From positions 1-13,544 of the forward strand of contig JARYLH010000029.1 of assembly GCA_029907755.1 (NCBI GenBank): DNA of 13,544 nt. Reading direction: 5' to 3'. A model generated the notes under the pieces. The model did not search any database and had not been told where the DNA came from. It was given only the letters and a program-made list of their open reading frames with translations. This DNA comes from Candidatus Methanosuratincola sp. GTDB taxonomy: Archaea > Thermoproteota > Methanomethylicia > Methanomethylicales > Methanomethylicaceae. The position numbers were made by a program, and so were the translations under genes. This document shows, one piece after another, positions 6,092 through 13,291 of the stretch (its first letter is position 1; the number at the start of each line of letters is the position of its first letter).

Positions 6092-6958
6092 ATGTCAGTG
6101 AAAACCACAACCGTTCAAAAACAGGAGAGGGTTCAGCGGATAAGGCAGCTCTTCGAGAAGTACCCCGTATTCGCGATAGCTGACTTGAAGGGTATGAAAG
6201 CTAACCAGCTCCAGCTGCTAAAGAAGAAGTTCAAGGACGACCTTGAGATCCATGTATCGAAGAACACTCTGGTTGCAAGGGCCCTGAAGGAGATGGGATT
6301 CAGGGACCTTGAGGCTGTCGAGAAGTACCTATCAGGTCCGAACGCTTTCGTCTTCTCCAAGAAGAACCCGTTCCAAATGTACTTCATGTTCGAGAAGAAC
6401 AAAGTCGAGTCAGCCGCATCACCAGGCGAAATCGCTCCGTACGACATCGTAGTCACCGCTGGAAACACCGGGATGCAGCCAGGCCCGATACTGAGCAAGT
6501 TCGGTGCCGCAAAGATCCCGACCAAGATCCAGGACGGCACAGTCTGGGTGGCCAAGGACACGACAGTCGTGGAGAAGGGCAAGGTCATCTCAGCGGATGT
6601 AGCAGACCTCCTCAGCAAACTCGGTCTGAAGCCAATACTGGTCGGTCTGAGGCTGCGCATGGCATACGACGGGATCGTGATACCTGGCGAGGCGCTTGCA
6701 GTGAACCTCGACGAGTACAGATCCATGATCACGGATGCGGTGAGATCTGCGTTCAACCTGTCGGTCAATGCAGCGTACCCGACCGCTGACACAATCAGCC
6801 TCATAGTCGCTAAGGCATACAACGAGGCCAAGAGCGTCGCAATCGAGGCTGGCGTTCCAATACCTGAGATAATGAACGAGCTGATCGCAGTTGCCGCCTC
6901 TCGTGGAAAGGCACTCGCAGCCGAGGTCTCAAAGAAACACCCTGAATTGAACCTATGA
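6092..6958 (+). CDS. rpl10: Large ribosomal subunit protein L10 (uL10/P0), without the usual C-terminal tail
   Basis: L10 anchors L12 dimers and forms the base of the ribosomal stalk that recruits elongation factors. The 288-residue protein has the rRNA-binding domain (about 1-108 and 186-205) with FAIADLKGM (27-35) and VSKNTLVARAL (55-65), and the archaeal/eukaryotic insertion domain (about 110-185) with AGNTGMQPGP (123-132). A helical spine for L12 dimers follows (about 205-286). It stops at HPELNL, whereas many archaeal P0 proteins run to about 330-340 residues with an Ala-rich linker and an acidic tail ending like L12. No reading frame in the next 110 bases encodes such a tail, so a simple frameshift is unlikely. 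It is the last gene of the secE operon. Confidence 0.95.
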   Translation: MSVKTTTVQKQERVQRIRQLFEKYPVFAIADLKGMKANQLQLLKKKFKDDLEIHVSKNTLVARALKEMGFRDLEAVEKYLSGPNAFVFSKKNPFQMYFMFEKNKVESAASPGEIAPYDIVVTAGNTGMQPGPILSKFGAAKIPTKIQDGTVWVAKDTTVVEKGKVISADVADLLSKLGLKPILVGLRLRMAYDGIVIPGEALAVNLDEYRSMITDAVRSAFNLSVNAAYPTADTISLIVAKAYNEAKSVAIEAGVPIPEIMNELIAVAASRGKALAAEVSKKHPELNL

Positions 6959-6960
6959 GG

Positions 6961-7022
6961 TGCAAATGCTTTGCAGCAAATTATCTCCGGTGCGCTGAAA
7001 CCTACAAACCCCGCCACTTTTT
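6961..7022 (+). terminator. Possible weak terminator after L10
   Basis: A small hairpin, TGCAAA and TTTGCA around a TGC loop (6961-6975), follows the L10 stop and a CTTTTTC run lies at 7017-7023. The hairpin and the T-run are about 40 bases apart, so the classic form is absent, but T-runs alone can terminate archaeal RNA polymerase. The call rests mainly on the separate promoter that follows. Confidence 0.3.
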
Positions 7023-7026
7023 CAGG

Positions 7027-7040
7027 CGAAGGATTTAAGT
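7027..7040 (+). promoter_or_regulatory. Candidate BRE/TATA promoter of L12
   Basis: CGAAGG followed by ATTTAAGT resembles an archaeal BRE plus TATA box. With the box centre near 7037, transcription would start around 7062, close upstream of L12. It gives L12 its own promoter apart from the secE operon. Confidence 0.6.
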
Positions 7041-7070
7041 ATCAAAGTTTTCGTATAACTCTACGCTTGT

Positions 7071-7400
7071 TTGGGGGTGATTAAGATCGAATATATTTAT
7101 GCCGGGATGCTTCTTCACAACGCGAAGCAGCCAATAAGCGAAGAAAACGTAAAGAGCGTGCTTTCTGCTGCAGGAGTCGCAGTAGACGAGGTCAGAGTCA
7201 AGGCGTTGGTGGCAGCCCTCAGCGAGATCAACATCGATGAGGCAATAAAAGCAGCAGCAGTACCTGTTGCTGCAGCCCCAGCAGCAGCCGCGCCGGCTCA
7301 GGCCCCGGCAGAAGCAAAGAAGGAAGAGAAGAAGGAAGAGAAGAAGGAAGAAGCTTCCGAGGAAGAAACCGCAGAAGGATTGGGCTCACTCTTCGGATAA
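7071..7400 (+). CDS. rpl12: Ribosomal stalk protein L12 (P1 type)
   Basis: The frame gives 109 residues: an N-terminal dimerisation and L10-binding domain (about 6-62) with [20 protein letters not shown] (7-26) and [13 protein letters not shown] (38-50), an Ala-Pro hinge (62-80), a Lys-Glu tract (83-94) and the conserved tail GLGSLFG that binds elongation factors. L12 dimers form the flexible ribosomal stalk. The start is uncertain. TTG at 7071 and GTG at 7077 are the standard in-frame start codons, but family members begin with MEY(I/V)YA, and that Met position is an ATC codon at 7086. The strong GGGGTGA motif (7074-7080) is best spaced for 7086, not for 7071. I keep 7071 as the conservative boundary. 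Confidence 0.92.
   Translation: MGVIKIEYIYAGMLLHNAKQPISEENVKSVLSAAGVAVDEVRVKALVAALSEINIDEAIKAAAVPVAAAPAAAAPAQAPAEAKKEEKKEEKKEEASEEETAEGLGSLFG
7074..7080 (+). promoter_or_regulatory. Strong Shine-Dalgarno motif at an unusual place in L12
   Basis: GGGGTGA is among the best matches in the window to the anti-Shine-Dalgarno end of archaeal 16S rRNA. It lies downstream of the TTG at 7071 and overlaps the GTG at 7077. Its end is five bases before the ATC at 7086, matching the spacing seen for LX, secE and L10. Confidence 0.5.
7317..7352 (+). repeat. Three 12-bp tandem repeats in L12 (KKEE tract)
   Basis: The unit AAGAAGGAAGAG occurs three times, the last ending in GAA. It encodes KKEE repeated three times in the charged linker before the acidic tail. 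Such a tract can change in unit number by slippage without breaking the frame; variation between strains is inference. Confidence 0.85.
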
Positions 7401-7416
7401 ACCGGAGCCTAGCCCT

Positions 7417-7481
7417 TGGGCCAGAAGGCTGGCCCACCTTCATCCCCATTTTCCCATTTTCGTTTTATCGCTTTTACTTTT
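7417..7481 (+). terminator. Hairpin plus T-runs terminator after L12
   Basis: TGGGCCAG and CTGGCCCA form a perfect 8-bp stem around an AAGG loop (7417-7436). It is followed by five runs of three or four T (7449-7481). Sixteen bases separate the L12 stop from the hairpin. This is the clearest terminator in the window. It fits strong expression of L12 and separates it from alaS. Confidence 0.7.
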
Positions 7482-7523
7482 ACGGGCGGTTACTGGTTCA
7501 GGCTTTCGGCTTCCAAAAACAGA

Positions 7524-7531
7524 TTTATTTA
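7524..7531 (+). promoter_or_regulatory. TATA-like box of alaS
   Basis: TTTATTTA preceded by an A-rich stretch (CCAAAAACAGA) is a good archaeal BRE/TATA candidate. Transcription would start near 7553, leaving a leader of about 25 bases with GGTAAT (7567-7572) as a modest ribosome binding site before the ATG at 7578. The rest of the 7401-7577 gap shows only the L12 terminator. Confidence 0.6.
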
Positions 7532-7577
7532 TCTTGTCCGACTATGGATCAGTCCGTTGATGCGAAGGTAATCACAG

Positions 7578-10346
7578 ATGATCGCTGGACCTGAGGCTTA
7601 CAGGCTGGGATTCTTCACCGAGAACGGTTTCCAGAGGAAGACGTGCAGGTCATGCGGGCGCAATTTCTGGACCCTTGATCCAGACAGGGAGATCTGTGGG
7701 GATTCCCCCTGCACGCCCTATTCCTTCATAGGTGAACCGCCAACCAAAAAGGCGTACAGCATCGGGGAGATGCGCGAGGCTTTCCTCTCCTTCTTCGAGA
7801 GGAATGGGCACGCGAGGGTGAGGCGCTATCCGGTGGTCGCCAGGTGGAGGGAGGACATATTCCTGACAATCGCCTCGATCGCCTGCTTCCAGCCCCACGT
7901 GACGAGCGGAGAGGTTCCGCCCCCTTTCAACCCGCTTACCATCTCACAGCCGTGCATAAGGTTGAACGACTTGGACAACGTCGGGAAGACCGGAGGCCGC
8001 CATATGAGCATTTTCGAGATGATGGCGCACCATGCATTTTCGAGCGCTCAGAATGAAGTTTACTGGAAAGAAGAGACCGTCAAATACCACCACGAGTTTC
8101 TCACTAAAGAGCTTGGGATCAAGGGGGAAGAGATATCCTACATCGAACACTGGTGGGAAGGGGGCGGCGACGCTGGGCCTGACCTCGAGGGGATCGTGAG
8201 GGGGATTGAGCTCTCGACCCTTGTATTCATGCAGTACAGGAAAGTGGGCGGCGAATACCGGGAGCTGCCGATCAGGATAGTCGATACTGGCTACGGCCTT
8301 GAGCGCTTCACCTGGATCTCCCAAGGGACCCCAACTGCTTTCCAGGCAGTCTACGGGAGGATCTTCGAGGATCTTCTTTCGATAGCCGGTTTGGAGATGC
8401 CCGAAGGCGAGATACTCGCCGAGAGCACAAGGCACGCTGGCTTGATGAACATTGTTGATACCGGATCGTTGCGCGCCACTCGTGCGAAGGTCGCAGAGAA
8501 GATCGGCACAGATCCGGACTCATTGGAGAGGCTGCTCTCCCCGCTCGAGAAAGCCATGGCGCTCCTCGACCACACGAAGACCCTTGCGTTCATGCTGGGC
8601 GATGGCATCGTCCCCTCCAACGTAAAGGCTGGGTACTTGGCAAGGCTGCTGATTAGGCGCACGCACAGGATCATGCAGTCACTCGGGATCAGGTCCAGCC
8701 TGTCCGACCTCCTGCTAATGCAGGTGGATCACTGGAGGGGTCAGTTCCCAGAGCTCTCCGACCGCGCGGACTACATCAGGAAGGTCTGCGACCTCGAGCT
8801 TGAGCGCTACGCCAAGACCATCGAGCAGGGGAAGGCGCTCGTCGGGAGGCTGCTCAGCCTCAAGGAGATCCGAGAGACCAGGAAGCTGCCTGATGAGAAG
8901 CTGATAGAGCTCTACGACTCGAACGGCCTGCCTCCAGAGGTCGTGAAGGAGATCTGCGAGGCGCAGGGCGTATCCGTGGAGATCCCGGACACCTTCGACA
9001 CCATAGTCGCGGAGAGACACGCAGGCGGCTCAAAGGCAAAGCCTCCAAAGGGCGAAGGGAGCGGTGACGATGGCCGCCCATTCGAGGGCCTTCCGGCTCT
9101 GCCCCAAACCCGACTCGTCTACTACGAGCAGCCGGGGCTGAGAAGGTTGCGCTGCAAGGTCGTATATGCCGATCCGGGCAGAGTCGTCCTTGATGAGACG
9201 ATATTCTACCCTGAGGGCGGGGGGCAGCTGAGCGATGCTGGGACAATTACAAAAGGGGGGTCGAGCGTCCGGGTCAAGGAGGCGCTGAAGTCGAGGGGGG
9301 TCGTCGTCCACCTGGTCGAGAACGGCGGCGTCTTGTATCCTGGGGACGAGGTCGAGTGCGAAGTGGACTGGGAGAGGCGTGCGAGCCTGCAAAGGCACCA
9401 CTCCTCGACGCACATACTGCTCGGCGCTGCGAGGAAAGTTCTTGGTGAGCATGTGTGGCAGGAGGGAGCTCAGAAGTACGTCGAGAGGAGCCGGCTGGAC
9501 ATTTCGCACTTCGAGAAGATAACTGCCGAACAGCTCCGTGAGATAGAGTCGGTTGCAAACCGCGTGATCGAGGAGTGCCGCCCAATCAGGGCATACTTCG
9601 AGGAAAGGAACAGGGCCGAGCAAAAGTTCGGGATGCGCCTCTACCAGGGCGGGGTCGTCTACGGGCCAACTATAAGGGTCGTGGAGGTTGAGGGCTGGGA
9701 TGTCGAGGCATGCGGCGGGATGCACTGCTCGAATACCGGCGAGATAGGCTTCTTGAAGATAATACGGGCGGAGCGGATCCAGGACGGTGTGGAGCGGATC
9801 GAGTTCGCCTCGGGACCGGCTGCCCTCGCTTACGTGCAGGGCTTGGAGTCCAGGATAGACCGCTTATCCGCAATCCTGAACACCCCTGCCGACAGGCTGG
9901 AGAAGTCGGCTGAGGGGCTCATGTCGTCGCTCTCCGACTCCAAGAAGACGATCGAGCGCCTCAGGAAGGCCCTGGCAGCCGAGATCTTGCCCTTCCTCCT
10001 GCCTTCAGCCGAGGAGTTCAGCAGCCTCAGGTTATACTGCCGCCTGTTCGGGAACCTCCGGAGCGAGGACCTGCTTGCGATCGGATCCTCTCTGGTAGCA
10101 AAAGACCCTTGTGCAGTCGCATTTTTTGCGTCCTCGATCGATGGTGGGCTGCTCGTTATGGCGGGAGCCTCTGCCATAAAATCGGGCGTTGATGCAGGAG
10201 CGCTCGCAGCCGAGCTCGCAAAGTCAATGTCGGGCAAGGGAGGGGGGAAACAGGACTTGGGCCAGGGGAGGATCCCTCTGTCTTCCCTGGGCGACTTCGA
10301 TCATGCTGCGGTAAGGCTTAAGGGCATCCTTAAGGCAATTAGTTGA
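7578..10346 (+). CDS. alaS: Alanine-tRNA ligase (archaeal AlaRS)
   Basis: The 922-residue enzyme charges tRNA-Ala in the cytosol and edits mischarged Ser and Gly. It opens with the archaeal N-terminal extension containing a putative zinc site, CRSC (23-26), C40 and C45. The class II catalytic domain follows with YPVVARWREDIF (84-95), GGRHMSIFEMMAHHAF (139-154) and DTGYGLERFTW (236-246). The tRNA-recognition helices follow (about 290-460). The editing domain has FYPEGGGQLSD (543-553), the zinc ligands HSSTH (608-612) and CGGMH (712-716). The C-terminal domain keeps a Gly-rich GGGKQDLGQG (888-897). All catalytic and editing ligands that I can check are present. The start is ATG at 7578, with an in-frame TAA just upstream (7569-7571). 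Its position after L12 matches Sulfolobus-like genomes. Confidence 0.98.
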   Translation: MIAGPEAYRLGFFTENGFQRKTCRSCGRNFWTLDPDREICGDSPCTPYSFIGEPPTKKAYSIGEMREAFLSFFERNGHARVRRYPVVARWREDIFLTIASIACFQPHVTSGEVPPPFNPLTISQPCIRLNDLDNVGKTGGRHMSIFEMMAHHAFSSAQNEVYWKEETVKYHHEFLTKELGIKGEEISYIEHWWEGGGDAGPDLEGIVRGIELSTLVFMQYRKVGGEYRELPIRIVDTGYGLERFTWISQGTPTAFQAVYGRIFEDLLSIAGLEMPEGEILAESTRHAGLMNIVDTGSLRATRAKVAEKIGTDPDSLERLLSPLEKAMALLDHTKTLAFMLGDGIVPSNVKAGYLARLLIRRTHRIMQSLGIRSSLSDLLLMQVDHWRGQFPELSDRADYIRKVCDLELERYAKTIEQGKALVGRLLSLKEIRETRKLPDEKLIELYDSNGLPPEVVKEICEAQGVSVEIPDTFDTIVAERHAGGSKAKPPKGEGSGDDGRPFEGLPALPQTRLVYYEQPGLRRLRCKVVYADPGRVVLDETIFYPEGGGQLSDAGTITKGGSSVRVKEALKSRGVVVHLVENGGVLYPGDEVECEVDWERRASLQRHHSSTHILLGAARKVLGEHVWQEGAQKYVERSRLDISHFEKITAEQLREIESVANRVIEECRPIRAYFEERNRAEQKFGMRLYQGGVVYGPTIRVVEVEGWDVEACGGMHCSNTGEIGFLKIIRAERIQDGVERIEFASGPAALAYVQGLESRIDRLSAILNTPADRLEKSAEGLMSSLSDSKKTIERLRKALAAEILPFLLPSAEEFSSLRLYCRLFGNLRSEDLLAIGSSLVAKDPCAVAFFASSIDGGLLVMAGASAIKSGVDAGALAAELAKSMSGKGGGKQDLGQGRIPLSSLGDFDHAAVRLKGILKAIS

Positions 10347-10381
10347 TCTGTACTTTCCGAAGGACTTACTTCAAATGAGCT

Positions 10382-10387
10382 GGTGAT
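10382..10387 (+). promoter_or_regulatory. Ribosome binding site of leuS
   Basis: GGTGAT lies six bases before the ATG at 10394. No TATA-like box is visible in the 47-base gap after alaS, so leuS is probably transcribed with alaS. Confidence 0.6.
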
Positions 10388-10393
10388 GGTTAC

Positions 10394-13282
10394 ATGTCCC
10401 TCGATTTTAAGATTATTGAGGATAAGTGGCAGAGGCGCTGGAGTGAGGCCAGGGTATTCGAGGCTGACCCTGACCCAAAAAAGCCGAAATACTACCTGAC
10501 CGTGGCATACCCCTACCCAAACTCGCCCCAGCACATAGGCCACGCGAGGACCTACACCTTGGCTGACGCGCACGCCAGGTACATGCGGATGAAGGGGTAC
10601 AACACCCTGTTGCCGATGGCTTTCCACTACACGGGCACCCCCATACTCGCGATGAGCAAAAGGGTAGCCGCGAAGGACCCTGAGCTGATAGACGTCTTCA
10701 TGCACCTCTATGGGGTGGACGCGAGCTCAATAGACTCGTTCAAGGATCCGCTCAACATTGCGAGGTACTTCCACCGCGACATTAAGCTCGGGATGCAGGC
10801 GATGGGATTCTCGATCGATTGGAGGCGGGAATTCACCACCATCGACCCAGCATACACGAAGTTCATAGAATGGCAGTTCAGGAGGCTCCTCTCGGCCGGT
10901 CTAATCACAAAAGGAGCGCACCCTGTTGGGTGGTGCCCTTCCTGCATGAGTGCGGTGGGCCAGCATGACACGAAGGGGGATCTGGAGCCCGAGGTAGTTG
11001 AGTTTACTGCCATAAAATTCAGGCTGGGGAACCTCAGCCTTCCGGTCGCGACGCTCCGCCCAGAAACCGTTTTCGGCGTGACCAACATATGGATAAACCC
11101 CGATGCCAAGTACGTGGAGGTCGAAGTGGACGGGGAGCACATGATAGTCAGCGAGAGGGCCCTCCAGAAGCTCAAAGGGCTGATGCCGAAGATCGAACGC
11201 GTAAGGGATCTCGCGGGGATGGAGTTGGTAGGCAGGCATGCCACGAACCCCGTGACGGGCTCCGAAGTGCCCGTTCTCCCAGCCGAGTTCGTGGACCCCA
11301 ACAATGCCACAGGGGTGGTGATGTCGGTCCCTGCGCATGCGCCCTACGACCTGCTTGCCCTCCGGGACCTAAAGTCAAATGCGGACGCAATCCGGTCCTA
11401 TGGTCTCGACCAGCGTGAGATTGCGGCGCTTGAGCCGATCCCTGTCGTTGGGCTAGAAGGCTACTCAACTGTGCCGGCGGAAGATGTCGTGAAGAGGCTG
11501 GGCGTCAAGGACCAGCGTGATCCGAAGGGCGAGATCGCCACCAAGGAGCTCTACCAGAAGGAGTTCCACCTAGCAAGGATGCTCCCGGCTACCGGGGATT
11601 ACGCGGGCATGCCTGTAAGCAAGGCAAAGGAAAGGATAAAGCAGGATCTGGTCTCCAGCAAAAGGGCTTTTCCATTCTACGAAATAATAAATGGGCCTAT
11701 CCAATGCAGGTGCGGCGCAGAGGTCACCGTTAACCTCGTTGAGGATCAGTGGTTCATCAACTACGCTGACGAGTCCTGGAAAGAAAAGGTGAGGAAGCAC
11801 CTGAAGAAGATGTCCCTCGTACCTGACGATCTCCGACAGGAGTTCGAGAACGTTGTGGAGTGGCTGAAGGAGAAAGCCTGCGCGAGGAGGGCCGGGCTCG
11901 GCACGAGGCTGCCCTGGGACAAGGAATGGGTGATTGAAAGCCTCTCGGACTCGACGATCTATATGGCATTCTACACGATATCGAGGGTAATCAACGAGCG
12001 CAATGTAGAACCGTCCGCCCTTACCGACGAAGTCTTCGACTACGTCTTCTTTGGGAAGGGGGACCCGTCCGCCCTACCCATAGAGAGAGGCGTACTGGAG
12101 GAGATGCGCTCCGAGTTCAATTACTTCTATCCTTTGGACAGCCGGCACTCGGGCAGGGATCTAGTCCCGAACCACCTGACATTCTTCATCTTCAACCATG
12201 TCGCTATCTTCCCTGAGCAGCATTGGCCGAGGCAGATAGCGGTCAACGGCAGCGTCCTGATGGACGGGAAGAAGATGTCAAAGTCCCTTGGCAATATAAT
12301 CCCGCTCCACAAGGCGATAAAGATCTACGGCGCCGACACGCTGAGGACCTCGATACTTTCAGCCTCAGAGCTCCTTCAGGACGCAGACTTCAGCGACTCC
12401 CAGGCGAAGAGCATCAGATCCAAACTCTTGGAGTTTTACGACCTCTCCTGCTCCTACGCCGATGCAGGCGTGCCGGATCTTGCCAACGCAGACCACCTCG
12501 ACAAATGGATCATCAGCAGGGTCCAGCGCGTTGTGTCCCAAGTGGACTCCTCGATGCAGTGCCTCAGGATGAGGGAGGCGATACACTGCGCCTTCTACAT
12601 ACTCCAGCAGGATCTGCAGTGGTACATGCGGCGCCGCGCTGACCGCTGCAGCGACCCGAAGACCAGGTCGATCATCAAGTACGTCCTCGAGGCGATCGTG
12701 AAGCTGATGGCGCCATTCGCCCCGCACATATGCGAGGAGATCTGGGAGAGGTTCGGAAGGGAGGGGTTCGTCTCAGTAGCCTCCTACCCATCTGCCGATC
12801 AGTCGCTCGTATTCGAGAAGGACGAGATAGCCGAGGATCTGCTGAAATCCTTGGTCTGCGACACTGCTGAGATCATCCGCGTGACCGGCATTTCCCCCGC
12901 CCGGATATGCTACTATACCTCGCCCAAGTGGAAGTGGGACGTCTACCTCAAAGCCCTCTCCGCGTTGGATTCAGGGGCTGACCCAAAAAGCCTCATCAGA
13001 GAACTGATGAAGGATGCTGAGGTAAGGAAGAGGGGCGGCGAGGCTGCCAAATTCATCAATGCCATCTCCTCCTGCGTCATAACGCTCCCCAAGGATGATC
13101 GGAAAAAGATTCTTAGGAACCCGGGGATTGACGAGAACGCCTTCATCGGCGAATGCGCCGGTTTCCTTTCGGAGTACTTCAAGTGCAAGGTTGAGGTCCA
13201 GAGTGCTGACTCGCCCATATACGATCCGAAGGGCAAGGCGGGGCAAGCCGCACCACTGCGGCCTGCGATATACGTGGAGTAG
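10394..13282 (+). CDS. leuS: Leucine-tRNA ligase (archaeal LeuRS)
   Basis: The 962-residue class I synthetase charges tRNA-Leu in the cytosol and hydrolyses mischarged Ile, Val and related products. The Rossmann fold carries YPYPNSPQHIGHARTYT (39-55), including the HIGH motif at 47-50, and KMSKS at 627-631. Cys pairs at 181/184 and 438/440 may bind zinc. The CP1 editing domain (about 195-400) shows the Thr-rich TLRPET (220-225) and the VVMSVPAHAPYD segment ending in Asp 319, both needed for editing in the family. The anticodon-binding helical domain (about 670-810) and C-terminal domain follow, closing with PLRPAIYVE as in archaeal LeuRS. Length and motifs are complete. It lies 47 bases after alaS and nine bases before the DUF434 gene. 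Confidence 0.98.
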   Translation: MSLDFKIIEDKWQRRWSEARVFEADPDPKKPKYYLTVAYPYPNSPQHIGHARTYTLADAHARYMRMKGYNTLLPMAFHYTGTPILAMSKRVAAKDPELIDVFMHLYGVDASSIDSFKDPLNIARYFHRDIKLGMQAMGFSIDWRREFTTIDPAYTKFIEWQFRRLLSAGLITKGAHPVGWCPSCMSAVGQHDTKGDLEPEVVEFTAIKFRLGNLSLPVATLRPETVFGVTNIWINPDAKYVEVEVDGEHMIVSERALQKLKGLMPKIERVRDLAGMELVGRHATNPVTGSEVPVLPAEFVDPNNATGVVMSVPAHAPYDLLALRDLKSNADAIRSYGLDQREIAALEPIPVVGLEGYSTVPAEDVVKRLGVKDQRDPKGEIATKELYQKEFHLARMLPATGDYAGMPVSKAKERIKQDLVSSKRAFPFYEIINGPIQCRCGAEVTVNLVEDQWFINYADESWKEKVRKHLKKMSLVPDDLRQEFENVVEWLKEKACARRAGLGTRLPWDKEWVIESLSDSTIYMAFYTISRVINERNVEPSALTDEVFDYVFFGKGDPSALPIERGVLEEMRSEFNYFYPLDSRHSGRDLVPNHLTFFIFNHVAIFPEQHWPRQIAVNGSVLMDGKKMSKSLGNIIPLHKAIKIYGADTLRTSILSASELLQDADFSDSQAKSIRSKLLEFYDLSCSYADAGVPDLANADHLDKWIISRVQRVVSQVDSSMQCLRMREAIHCAFYILQQDLQWYMRRRADRCSDPKTRSIIKYVLEAIVKLMAPFAPHICEEIWERFGREGFVSVASYPSADQSLVFEKDEIAEDLLKSLVCDTAEIIRVTGISPARICYYTSPKWKWDVYLKALSALDSGADPKSLIRELMKDAEVRKRGGEAAKFINAISSCVITLPKDDRKKILRNPGIDENAFIGECAGFLSEYFKCKVEVQSADSPIYDPKGKAGQAAPLRPAIYVE

Positions 13283-13291
13283 TGGCCTGGA

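Noticed and set aside
6966..6998. Ten-codon frame after L10, preceded by GAGGTG
   Set aside because: The peptide MLCSKLSPVR is very short, the spacing of three bases is too tight, and it overlaps the L10-L12 gap. It may be a leftover of an older L12 start, but nothing shows this.
6133..7017. Minus-strand open frame of 294 codons opposite L10
   Set aside because: It mirrors the L10 coding frame; the Ser/Ala/Phe-rich product looks like a codon-bias shadow.
7544..7594. Sixteen-codon frame overlapping the alaS start, a possible leader peptide
   Set aside because: It begins before the transcription start expected from the TATA-like box (about 7553), has no alanine-rich stretch that would suggest attenuation, and has no ribosome binding site.
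9030..9725. Minus-strand open frame of 231 codons opposite the alaS editing domain
   Set aside because: It is antisense to conserved zinc-binding and editing motifs, so it is a shadow of alaS.
11757..11969. Arg- and Ser-rich short frames opposite leuS
   Set aside because: Low-complexity shadow frames caused by the GC-rich third positions of leuS.
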